From: an uncultured Clostridia bacterium
GTDB lineage: Bacteria; Bacillota; Clostridia; TANB77; CAG-508
Assembly (NCBI GenBank): GCA_947630255.1
Contig: CANRGU010000021.1
Location: 1-15,843 of the forward strand
Length of the DNA: 15,843 bases
Direction: 5' to 3'
The position numbers were made by a program, and so were the translations under genes. The notes under the pieces were generated by a model that worked only from the letters and a program-made list of their open reading frames with translations, did no database searches and was not told the DNA's origin. Position 1 is the stretch's first letter; each line of letters opens with the position of its first letter. Positions 5,709 to 13,900 of this stretch are shown here, piece after piece.

Positions 5709-6390
5709 TCAATTATTATGCTTATTATCCAAGGCTTGTTTTGCTGCCTCCATTTCAGCAGATTTTTTAGTTTTACCTTCTCCATATGCTAAGACCTTAC
5801 CATTGCAACTTACTTCTATTACAAATATTTTGTCATGGTCTGGTCCTTTTTCTTTTATTAATTTATACTCTATTTTTACATTGCCTTTTTCTTGTAGTTT
5901 TTCTTGCAAAACTGTTTTATAGTCCTTTTCTCCCACATGTTTGCTTGATATTTCTATATATTCTTTTAAATTATTTATTATAAATTCCTTTGCTTTTTCT
6001 ATACCAGAATCCATATAAATTGCTGCAATAATTGCTTCTACACTATCTGCAAGTATTGCTGGTTTTTGATTTCCGTTTGCATTTTATCTCGCTTCTACCT
6101 ATATATAAAAAATTACTAAAATTATGATTTATTGCTATTTTATATAAACTTTCTTCACATACTACTGTTGCTCTCAGTTTAGTCATTTCGCCTTCTTTTA
6201 AATTTTTATAGTTTTTATATAAATACTCACTTACTACAAATTCTAATATGCTATCTCCTAAAAATTCTAGTTTTTCATTGCTTTGTAATTTGTTTTCGTG
6301 TGCATAGGATGTGTGTGTTAATGCTGTTTTCAATAGTTCTTTATTGTTAAAAGTATAACAAATGTTTTTTTCAAATTCTTCTAGATTCAT
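5709..6390 (-). CDS. rnc: Ribonuclease III, needing one +1 shift
   Basis: RNase III cleaves double-stranded RNA in rRNA maturation and mRNA turnover. With the shift the protein is 226 residues, the usual size. Residues 1-105 contain the signature NEKLEFLGDSILE (39-51) and end GRSEIKCK. Skipping the C of CGG at 6075 gives GNQKPAILADSVEA, where D115 and E118 match the metal-binding Asp and Glu of the catalytic centre. A double-stranded RNA-binding domain follows at about 150-222. Without the shift the reading ends after ten more codons, losing catalytic residues and the RNA-binding domain. The ATG at 6390 has GGAG seven bases upstream. It lies between murG and the radical SAM gene in one direction of transcription. 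Confidence 0.92.
6073..6075 (-). other. CGG +1 frameshift site in rnc
   Basis: The coding strand reads TGC AAA CGG AAA TCA. Skipping the C gives K-G-N-Q-K-P-A-I-L-A-D. An indel in the nearby run of four A could also restore the frame, so this site is slightly less unique than the others. Confidence 0.82.
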
Positions 6391-6405
6391 AGCTTGTCTC
6401 CTTTC

Positions 6406-6439
6406 TTAATTAAATTGTAGTTTATTACAATTTAATTAA
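6406..6439 (-). repeat. 14-bp perfect AT hairpin spanning the murG stop codon
   Basis: TTAATTAAATTGTA (6406-6419) and its perfect complement (6426-6439) flank a 6-nt loop. The murG TAA lies partly in the loop. The hairpin is followed directly by the rnc ribosome binding site, not by T's, so mRNA processing or stability is more likely than termination. Confidence 0.65.
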
Positions 6440-7543
6440 TTTCTTTATCTCTTCATATATTTTTTCATCAGCATCATTTATTGCGACTTTGTTTGCATTT
6501 TGCCCCATTTTCAATAAAACATTTTTATCTTTTAACATTTCATTTAAAGTATTTGATAGAGTTGTTGCATTTAAGTCTTTGTCTAATATAATTTTTGCTG
6601 CACCAACATCTGCAAGCACTCTTGCATTATATTCTTGATGATTTTCTGTTGCAAATGGAAATGGCACAAATATTGCAGGTTTTCCTGTAATTGCAATTTC
6701 ATTTGTTGTCATTGCCCCACTTCTAGATATTATTATATCAGCCAAATTCATCATTTCTTCCATATTGTATATATATGGCATAATTTTAATATTTTTTATT
6801 TTATTTATATCTATATTTGATTCTGCTAAATTTTCTTTTATTATATCGTATTGTTTTGGTCCTGATGCCAAAATTATCTGATAGTTAGTATTTGTTTTGT
6901 TTTTTATAATTTCTATTAGTGTTGAATTTATTGATTTTGCACCCTGACTTCCTCCAAATACAAGTACAATTGGTAAGTCTTTATTAAGTTTAAGTTCATT
7001 TATTAGTCGCTCTCTTTGTTCATTTGATAAATTTATTTTCTTTATTTTTGTTGGAGTTCCTGTAACTACTATTTTTTTTGCCTTTGGAAGTCTTTTTACT
7101 GCATCTTCAAACCCTACTAATATTGTATCTACCTTTTTCGATAGTAGTTTAACTGCAACTCCTGGGAAAGCATTGCTTTCATGTAGTATTGTAGGAATTT
7201 TATACTTCTTTGCTGCCATAAGCACTGGTCCACATATAAAGCCTCCTGTTCCAATAACTATATCGGGATTAAATTCTTTTATTATTTTTTTTGCCTCTTT
7301 TAATCCCTTTACAGTTTTAAACATGTTTTTTATATTCTCCATGCTTATTTTTCTGTTAATTCCATATGCTTCAATAGTTTTTAACTCATATCCTGCCCTT
7401 GGAACTAAATCGTTCTCTAATCCTCTAGTTGTTCCTATAAACATAATCTCAGAATTTTTATTTTCTTTTTTTATTTTATTAGCAATCGCAATACCTGGAT
7501 TAATATGTCCACCTGTTTGTGCCGCTGCTATAATTACTTTCAT
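6425..7543 (-). CDS. murG: UDP-GlcNAc:lipid I N-acetylglucosaminyltransferase MurG
   Basis: MurG adds GlcNAc to lipid I at the inner face of the membrane, making lipid II. The 372-residue length is usual for the family. The N-terminal donor/acceptor loop reads AAAQTGGHINPGIAIA (TGGH at 10-13; most homologues have GGTGGH, so the first glycines are replaced here). HESNAFPG occurs at 121-128, GGSQGAKS at 197-204, and the C-terminal UDP-GlcNAc site reads RSGAMTTNEIAITGKP then PFPFATENHQEYNA. The ATG at 7543 is chosen for a perfect GGAGG five bases upstream; an upstream in-frame ATG at 7555 has no such site. It follows ftsW by 15 bp. It uses CGA as an ordinary Arg codon at residue 179 (7007-7009), and has no in-frame CGG. 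Confidence 0.96.
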   Translation of the reverse strand: MKVIIAAAQTGGHINPGIAIANKIKKENKNSEIMFIGTTRGLENDLVPRAGYELKTIEAYGINRKISMENIKNMFKTVKGLKEAKKIIKEFNPDIVIGTGGFICGPVLMAAKKYKIPTILHESNAFPGVAVKLLSKKVDTILVGFEDAVKRLPKAKKIVVTGTPTKIKKINLSNEQRERLINELKLNKDLPIVLVFGGSQGAKSINSTLIEIIKNKTNTNYQIILASGPKQYDIIKENLAESNIDINKIKNIKIMPYIYNMEEMMNLADIIISRSGAMTTNEIAITGKPAIFVPFPFATENHQEYNARVLADVGAAKIILDKDLNATTLSNTLNEMLKDKNVLLKMGQNANKVAINDADEKIYEEIKKLIKL

Positions 7544-7558
7544 ATTTTCCTCCATTTT

Positions 7559-8717
7559 TTATATCTTCTGGCTCTGCCTTGATATGTTCAGCAATACCCC
7601 TACTGAACATAGCAGAATTATGAGTGATGTTCCTCCATAACTAAAGAAAGGAAGTGCCATACCTGTTACTGGCATTGATGATGTAACAACTGCTATGTTA
7701 ATTATTGCCTGAAGTCCTATTAATGCTGTTATTCCTGTTGCAAGTAGGCTTCCAAACATATCAGGTGCTTTCATTGCAATTATTATTCCTCTCCAAATAA
7801 ATATTGCAAATAATAATATAACCACTAAACATCCTATAAATCCTAATTCTTCTGCTAAAACTGCAAATATAAAGTCATTGTGTGGTTCTGATATGTATAA
7901 ATATTTTTGTTTGCTCTCTCCGTAGCCCTACTCCAAAAAGTCCTCCAGAACCAATTGCATATAAACTCTGTATTATTTGCCATCCAGAGCCTTGCGCATC
8001 TGCCCATGGATTTAAAAAGGCTGTTATTCTTTTTAATCTAAATCCTCCTATTTCAAAGAATTTTGCAAGTACATACATTCCACCAATTAAACCTGTTGCT
8101 CCAATTGTTCCAAAAGTTACAAAGTGCGCAGGTCTACTACCAGCAACAAGCATCATTACAGATACAACTAAAATTATTATAATTGATGCACTTAAGTGAG
8201 TTTGTACTCCTAATAGTACTAAGATTATAGGCGATAAAATAAAAAATGGCTTTAAAAATCCCTTCCACACATTTTTTAGTTCATCCTTGTGTTTAGTAAG
8301 AAATGTAGCATAAAATATAATTACACCTATTTTTGTAAGCTCTGATGGTTGAAATGAAGATACAATAGGAAGGTTAATCCATCTCCTTGCGCCATTTACT
8401 GTTCTTCCAAAACCTGGTACTAATACCAATAATAACACTATTAGTGATATAAAATATACTATTTTATAAAAATTGGCATATTTTTTATAATCTATTTTTG
8501 ATAATATAAGCATAGCAATAATACCAATAACGGCACTCACCAATTGCTTTATTACATAAGTATAACTACTTCCAGTTGTAGCAAGTGATGATGGCGAGCT
8601 AGCTGACAATACCATTGTTATACCTAATGCTAAAAGTAGCAATACTGTTATAAATAATATAAAATCAAATGGTTTATATGTTATATTCTTTTTTGTAGTT
8701 TGCTTTTTTTTAGCCAT
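7559..8717 (-). CDS. ftsW: SEDS peptidoglycan glycosyltransferase FtsW (SpoVE type), needing one +1 shift
   Basis: FtsW polymerises lipid II at the septum together with its partner class B PBP, encoded upstream in the same cluster. With the shift the protein is 385 residues with about ten membrane helices. Residues 108-113 read NGARRW, 122-127 FQPSEL, and 235-245 resemble the family's FLNPWAD. Segment 1 ends GGLFGVGL at residue 265. Skipping the C of CGG at 7922 gives GESKQKYLYISEPHNDFIFAVLAEELG, so the family hallmark GLG-x-S-x-Q-K is restored. D281 in PHND corresponds to the Asp essential in RodA/FtsW, so the unshifted product (stop 15 codons after CGG) would be inactive. The ATG at 8717 has AAAGGA nine bases upstream. 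murD, often found before ftsW, is absent. Confidence 0.93.
7920..7922 (-). other. CGG +1 frameshift site in ftsW
   Basis: The coding strand reads GGG CTA CGG AGA GAG. Skipping the C gives G-L-G-E-S-K-Q-K-Y, the most conserved FtsW/RodA motif. The 0 frame stops at TGA 15 codons later. Confidence 0.92.
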
Positions 8718-8730
8718 TTTATCATTCCTT

Positions 8731-9711
8731 TCATATTGCAAATAGGGCTATTATACAAAGTACTAATGTTATTATGCAAAATACAGATACTACTTTGTTT
8801 TCTTTCCATCCTGATAATTCAAAATGATGATGCAAAGGTGCCATTTTTAATAATCTTTTTCCACCTGTTTTTTTAAAATATACCACTTGCAAAACAACTG
8901 ACAACGTTTCTAATACTGGAATTAGTGCTATAACTAGTAGAATTAATGGCATTTTTAAATATAGAGCTATAGCAGATATTACTCCTCCTAGAAGGAGTGA
9001 ACCTGTGTCTCCCATAAATACTTTGGCTGTATTTAGGTTAAATATTAAAAATCCTAAACATGCTCCAACTATTATACTTCCAAAAACAATAATTTCTTTT
9101 ACATCTAATATTATTGCAATAACTGTAAGACATGTTGTTATAATTGCGGAAATGCTAGTGCTTAACCCGTCTATACCATCTGTTAAATTTACTGCATTAG
9201 TTGTTGCAAGCATTACAAAAATTACAAATGGAATATATAAACTCATTGGCAATACAACATAATTTTTAACAAAAGGTATAAATGTTTCTGTTCCTAAATT
9301 TATGCCCTTTGTTAAATATAATGTATACATTACTGAAATTACAAGTAAGCCGAGCATTTTATATGCTGGTTTTAAACCTTTTGTATCTTTTAATACAAGT
9401 TTTTTAAAATCATCTATAAATCCTATTATACCAAATCCAATTGTGATAAATAATAGTGGTAAAATATTCTTTGCAACTTCGGGTTCCCTTGATGAATAAT
9501 ATATATATCCTCCAATAGTTCCTATTATAATTCCTAGTGCAATTATAATTCCTCCCATTGTTGGAGTACCTTGTTTTTTGAAATGTGATTCTGGCCCATC
9601 ATCTCTTTCAACTTGACCTACTTTTAGTTTTTTTAATATAGGTATTACAAATATTGATATAATTACTGTCGCTATAAAAGATACAAATAGTATCCTTGTT
9701 TGAAAATACAA
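8731..9711 (-). CDS. mraY: Phospho-N-acetylmuramoyl-pentapeptide-transferase MraY
   Basis: MraY moves phospho-MurNAc-pentapeptide from UDP to undecaprenyl phosphate, giving lipid I at the membrane. The 326-residue length is typical. Visible family motifs are KQGTPTMGG (46-54), the DD pair at 99-100, NLTDGIDGLS (174-183), FMGDTGSLLLGG (231-242, with D234) and the MraY-specific HHHFELSGW (293-301). About ten membrane helices are evident. The start is TTG at 9709-9711, with GGGGG eight bases upstream overlapping the murE stop codon, which suggests translational coupling. Its own TGA overlaps the region just upstream of the ftsW ribosome binding site. There are no in-frame CGG codons, and the gene is intact in one frame. 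Confidence 0.96.
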   Translation of the reverse strand: MYFQTRILFVSFIATVIISIFVIPILKKLKVGQVERDDGPESHFKKQGTPTMGGIIIALGIIIGTIGGYIYYSSREPEVAKNILPLLFITIGFGIIGFIDDFKKLVLKDTKGLKPAYKMLGLLVISVMYTLYLTKGINLGTETFIPFVKNYVVLPMSLYIPFVIFVMLATTNAVNLTDGIDGLSTSISAIITTCLTVIAIILDVKEIIVFGSIIVGACLGFLIFNLNTAKVFMGDTGSLLLGGVISAIALYLKMPLILLVIALIPVLETLSVVLQVVYFKKTGGKRLLKMAPLHHHFELSGWKENKVVSVFCIITLVLCIIALFAI

Positions 9712-9723
9712 GTCTTTTTCCCC

Positions 9724-11187
9724 CTATCCTATTATTTTCTTTATTATTTCTCTTTCATCAAAGTGATGTTTTTCACCATTTATCTCTTGATATGTTTCAT
9801 GTCCTTTTCCCGCTAAGACAATAATATCGTTTTTTTCTGCCATATTGATTGCATATTTTATAGCCTCTATTCTATCAACAATAGCTATGTATTTTCCTTT
9901 TGTTTTTTTAGTTCCCTCTTCTATTTGTCTAACTATTTTTTCTGGCTCTTCTGTTCTTGGGTTATCTGAAGTTATGATTGTAAAATCTGCAATATTGCCC
10001 GAAATTTCTCCCATCTGTGGTCTTTTGCCTGGGTCTCTATCTCCACCGCAACCAAATACAGAAATTACTTTTCCTTTAGTATAACTTTTTACTGCCGAGA
10101 GTATATTTTGAAGGCTTTCTGGTGAATGTGCATAGTCTATCATTATTGTAAGCTCTTTTTTATTTGGTACAAGCTCACTTCTACCTGGAACTTTTACCTC
10201 TAATAAAGCTTCTTTTATTTCATCAGCAGTGGCTCCAAATCTTGATGCTACCGCAATTGCTGCTAAAGAATTATATACACTAAATCTTCCTGGTATTCCT
10301 GTTTTTACTCTTTCATTTTTTGTTCCTATTTTTACTTTAAAGTCTACACTTGAATTTGTTACTGTTATGTCTTTTGCAAGTAAATCTGCTGTATTATCTA
10401 TTCCATAAGTTTTAATATCGCAATTTTTTGCTATTTTTTTAACTTTTGCAACATGAAAATCATCTGCATTTATAAACCCTATTTTGCACATATCAAATAG
10501 TTTTAATTTTGAGTTGAAATAATCTTCCATGTTTGGATGTTCTTTTTCACTAATATGGTCTTCCGAAAAATTAGTAAATACTCCTATGTTAAAATCGCAT
10601 CCATCTACTCTATGCAATTTTAAGCTTTGAGATGATACCTCCATAATAACTGTATCTACTTTTTCTTCTACCATTTGGCTAAATAATTGTTGTAATTCTA
10701 GGCTCTCTGGAGTTGTTCTCGTGCTTTCTCCTAAATTTTTATCTCCTATATAATTACTAACTGTTCCTATTAATCCTACTTTTTGACCATGTTTTTCTAA
10801 TATAGATTTTATCATAAAAGTTGTTGTAGTTTTTCCCTTTGTTCCTGTTATTCCAACTAAAGTAAACTTCGCAGATGGGTTATTGTAAAAATTGCATGCA
10901 ATTTTTGAAAGTGCTATTCTTGTATTTGGAGCCATAACTATTGTTACATCATCTGTTATATCCTCTTTTTTAATAGCTGTTCCCTCTTCTATTACAATAA
11001 CTTTTGCTCCTTTTTCTATTGCATTTTTTATATATTTATGTCCATCTGTTTCAAAACCTTTTATAGCAACAAACATTCCATCTTTTACTACTTTTCTTGA
11101 ATCATGCGCAATTCCTGTTATGTCTAAATCTAGATTTCCTTTTGCTTTTAATCCGTCTATTCCATTTAACACAGCTTTTAGTTTCAT
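9724..11187 (-). CDS. murE: UDP-MurNAc-L-Ala-D-Glu:meso-DAP ligase MurE
   Basis: MurE adds the third residue of the peptidoglycan stem peptide in the cytoplasm, using ATP. The 487 residues show the three Mur-ligase domains: an N-terminal UDP-binding part with IAHDSRKV, a central ATPase with GTKGKTT (115-121) and ESTRTTPESLEL, and a C-terminal domain with YAHSPESL and GCGGDRDPGKRP. DNPR at 408-411 is the signature for meso-diaminopimelate rather than lysine. The ATG at 11187 has AAGGAG upstream. It lies 80 bp after spoVD and 12 bp before mraY. Several out-of-frame CGG triplets occur (for example TGC GGT GGA), but none is in frame and the gene is intact. Confidence 0.96.
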   Translation of the reverse strand: MKLKAVLNGIDGLKAKGNLDLDITGIAHDSRKVVKDGMFVAIKGFETDGHKYIKNAIEKGAKVIVIEEGTAIKKEDITDDVTIVMAPNTRIALSKIACNFYNNPSAKFTLVGITGTKGKTTTTFMIKSILEKHGQKVGLIGTVSNYIGDKNLGESTRTTPESLELQQLFSQMVEEKVDTVIMEVSSQSLKLHRVDGCDFNIGVFTNFSEDHISEKEHPNMEDYFNSKLKLFDMCKIGFINADDFHVAKVKKIAKNCDIKTYGIDNTADLLAKDITVTNSSVDFKVKIGTKNERVKTGIPGRFSVYNSLAAIAVASRFGATADEIKEALLEVKVPGRSELVPNKKELTIMIDYAHSPESLQNILSAVKSYTKGKVISVFGCGGDRDPGKRPQMGEISGNIADFTIITSDNPRTEEPEKIVRQIEEGTKKTKGKYIAIVDRIEAIKYAINMAEKNDIIVLAGKGHETYQEINGEKHHFDEREIIKKIIG

Positions 11188-11217
11188 ATATACCGCTCCT
11201 TTTTAACATTTATATTT

Positions 11218-11246
11218 ATTATATAATTAATTTTAACTTTTGTATA
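11218..11246 (-). promoter_or_regulatory. Possible promoter in the spoVD-murE gap
   Basis: On the minus strand TATACA (11241-11246) and TATAAT (11218-11223) are 17 bp apart, in the 80-bp gap before murE. The -35 match is only 4 of 6, and such strings occur by chance in AT-rich DNA. Confidence 0.35.
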
Positions 11247-11267
11247 GTAAATTTAATGATTTTTTAT

Positions 11268-13260
11268 TTATTCTGTATATATAATTACTTTTGTTCCTTC
11301 ATTTATTTGTATTCCTTTTTTAGGTAACTGTTCTACTACTATATTCTCTGATTCGCTTTCATTTTGAGTTTGTTTTTCTATGCTAAATTCTAGCCCTAAC
11401 TCTTTTAATATTTTGCTTGCCTCTGCTACTGTAATTCCTGTTACATCTGGCATTTCTACACTTTTTTCAATTTTTTCATTTGATTCTTGTTTTTTTATTT
11501 CTAAATATGGCAATACCTCTCCGAAGTACTTGTGATGCAATTGGTGCTGCAACAGATCCACCCTGGTGTCCCCCTTCTCCTGTTGGATTATATAATAAAA
11601 TTAGTATTACTACCTCTGGGTCATTAACATCTGCTACTCCTACAAATGATGTTACATATTTGCCCGTATTTACACCATCTTCAGATGTTCCAGTTTTTCC
11701 TCCTATGGAATATCCTTGTACTTGTGCATTTTTTCCTGTTCCTTCTGCTACTACTGATTCCATCATACTTAATACTTTTTTTGCTGTTGACTCAGATATA
11801 ACCTGTTCCCCCTCTTTTACTTCTATATCTGTTCTTTCTCCGGTTTTACTGTCTATGGTCGCCTTAACAAGTCTTGGAGTAAATTTTTTTCCATTATTTG
11901 CAATAGTAGAAACTAATGTAACCATTTGTATTGGTGTTATTTCGAATCTTTGCCCAAATGATATTGTAGCAAGTTCTACTGGTCCCACTTTATCTTCTTT
12001 CAAAAATATACTTCCCGCTTCTCCTGGAAGGTCAATACCTGTTTTTGATAAAAGCCCAAATTTTTCTAAATAATCATAGTACCTCTCTACCCCTATTTTT
12101 TGCCCAAGCCCAATAAATACAGGATTACAAGAGTTCATCAGTGCTTGCCTTAAACTTTGTGACCCATGTGGTCTGTAATATCTCCAGCATTTAATTCTAG
12201 TTCCTGCAATATTTATTGAACCAGTACATGCAAATTCTCCAGCATTATCAGTGTCCGTTATTCCTTCTTCTAGTGCTGCAGATGAGGTAAGAAGTTTAAA
12301 AGTAGACCCTGGTTCATAAGTATCAGATATTGCTTTATTTCTCCACATTTGCTGCAACGCCTCTGATTTATCTTTAGAAGATAATGTATCCCATACAAAT
12401 TCTAAATCGTCTTTATTGATTTTATATGGACTATTTAAATCGTAATTAGGATACCCAGCCATAGCTAAAATATCTCCTGTTTTTGGATTTGCAATTATTA
12501 TATTTCCACCATCTGTGCAAACATTATCAATACATGCTTGCTCTAAATACTTTTCTGCAATTGACTGTACTGTCATATCTATTGATAATACTATATCATT
12601 TCCATCAACTGCAGATATATAGTCCTCTCCTTCATTTCCTAAATCTGTTCCTCTTGCATCAGTTATTTTTAATATTTTGCCTGTACTTCCTTTTAAAATA
12701 TCATCATATCTGCTTTCTATTCCACCTAATCCTTGATTATCACTACCTGTAAATCCAATTATTTGTGATGCAAGTGTTGCATAAGGATAATACCTCTTAG
12801 TGTCTTCATCTATATTTATTCCAGAAATAATGTTATTTTCATTCATCCATGTCCTTAATTTGTCTGTTTGCTCTTTTTCTACTTTTTTTACAATAGTTTC
12901 TATAGAGCTGTGTTTACTAACTCTTTTTAAAACTGTTTCATAATCTAAATCAAATATATCTGATAATGCTTTTGAAACTTTTTCTTTATCCTCTTTTTTT
13001 ATATTACTTGGAGTTACTGATACAGTTTCTACACTTGCGCTTACTGCAAGTATATTTTTACCTGTTGCATCATATATTGTTCCTCTTTTAGGATTTATTT
13101 TTCTATTTAATGTTTGCTGACTATATGCCATTGATTGCAATTCTGATCCTTGAACAAATTGAATCATTCCTACTCTTATAATTAAAAGTGTACAAATTAG
13201 AAAACTAATAAACAAAAAATTTCTTAATCTTCTTTTTCTACTAATATTGGTAGCTTTCAC
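11268..13260 (-). CDS. spoVD: Class B penicillin-binding protein with PASTA domain (SpoVD/FtsI), needing one +1 shift
   Basis: This is the septal or sporulation D,D-transpeptidase that cross-links peptidoglycan outside the membrane. With the shift it is 663 residues: a short cytoplasmic tail, one membrane helix (about 13-32), a PBP dimerisation domain (RNPKRGTIYD-like at 53-64), and the transpeptidase with S319-TF-K322, S377-C-N379 and K522-T-G524. Segment 1 ends SVAAPIASQVL at residue 579. Skipping the C of CGG at 11523 gives GEVLPYLEIKK and then one PASTA domain starting MPDVTGITVAEAS. Without the shift the protein keeps its catalytic domain but ends after 15 more codons without PASTA. The start is GTG at 13260, with GGAGG six bases upstream. 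PASTA makes SpoVD more likely than plain FtsI; the cluster position fits both. Confidence 0.92.
11521..11523 (-). other. CGG +1 frameshift site in spoVD
   Basis: The coding strand reads GTA CTT CGG AGA GGT. Skipping the C gives V-L-G-E-V-L-P-Y-L, matching the segment joining transpeptidase and PASTA domains in this family. The local string CGGAGAG also occurs at the ftsW site. Confidence 0.88.
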
Positions 13261-13280
13261 GAAATGCCTCCGAATTATAA

Positions 13281-13317
13281 AATAAGATTAGTATTTATTA
13301 TCAATACTAATCTTATT
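13281..13317 (-). repeat. 15-bp perfect AT hairpin spanning the ftsL stop codon
   Basis: AATAAGATTAGTATT (13281-13295) and its perfect complement (13303-13317) enclose a 7-nt loop, with the ftsL TAA inside the stem. On the minus strand TTTTAT follows and then the spoVD ribosome binding site. It could be a weak terminator, an attenuator or an mRNA-processing stem. Confidence 0.65.
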
Positions 13318-13834
13318 TAAATATATTCACTATTGCATTTATTATACCTTTTATTCCATCCTCTTGCTCTTTAATTATTACTTCTTCTGCTGCAGGTTCT
13401 ATATAATCACTTTTTGGAAGTGTAATATATATTGTTTGCTTAGAATTTAATTTTTGCATTCCTAATTTTTCTCTTGCCTCTTGCTCTAAATTACTTAAAT
13501 TTAATCCATTTTCTATTGAAATTTCTAATTGTGCATTTTGTTTTTCAACTGCTGCCACTTCTTGTTTTAAATTTTGCACTTTTGCAAAGTTTTCGTCAAT
13601 TTGTGAATTTCTATAACAAATTCCAAAAAGTATTGCAAATCCTACAATTAAATACTTTATCATTTGCCTATGTTTCTTCTTAAGTTGTTTTTCTTTAGAA
13701 TTATTTTTATTTGCCTTCTTAGAATTATGTGCTGTAGTTTTTTTTGTTTTGTATGGATTTTTTATAGGTGTATATTCAGGTTCAAGTTTTCTTGGGCTTG
13801 TTTCATATTGATATTTATTAAAATTTCTTGGCAC
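13313..13834 (-). CDS. ftsL: FtsL-like cell division protein
   Basis: This 173-residue bitopic membrane protein is in the position of ftsL, between rsmH and the PBP. It has a lysine-rich cytoplasmic N-terminus (1-58), one membrane helix (about 59-75), a heptad-like coiled coil (about 78-112) and the LEQEAREKLGM segment typical of the septum formation initiator family (FtsL/DivIC). FtsL joins FtsB/DivIC and DivIB/FtsQ in the division complex that activates FtsW and its PBP. The start is GTG at 13834, nine bases from a perfect GGAGG. An ATG four bases upstream lies in another frame and reads only MSAKKF before a stop, closer to the same ribosome binding site. Overall similarity in this family is low, so position and topology carry the call. 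Confidence 0.82.
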   Translation of the reverse strand: MPRNFNKYQYETSPRKLEPEYTPIKNPYKTKKTTAHNSKKANKNNSKEKQLKKKHRQMIKYLIVGFAILFGICYRNSQIDENFAKVQNLKQEVAAVEKQNAQLEISIENGLNLSNLEQEAREKLGMQKLNSKQTIYITLPKSDYIEPAAEEVIIKEQEDGIKGIINAIVNIFK

Positions 13835-13900
13835 TCATATACACCTCCTTCAAAATTTTATAATTTTTGTACTATTCTCTTTTAATTTCTACATGTGTTT

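Noticed and set aside
11480..12073. Long open plus-strand frame opposite spoVD
   Set aside because: It is the antisense shadow of a well-identified gene, with no ribosome binding site or recognisable protein.
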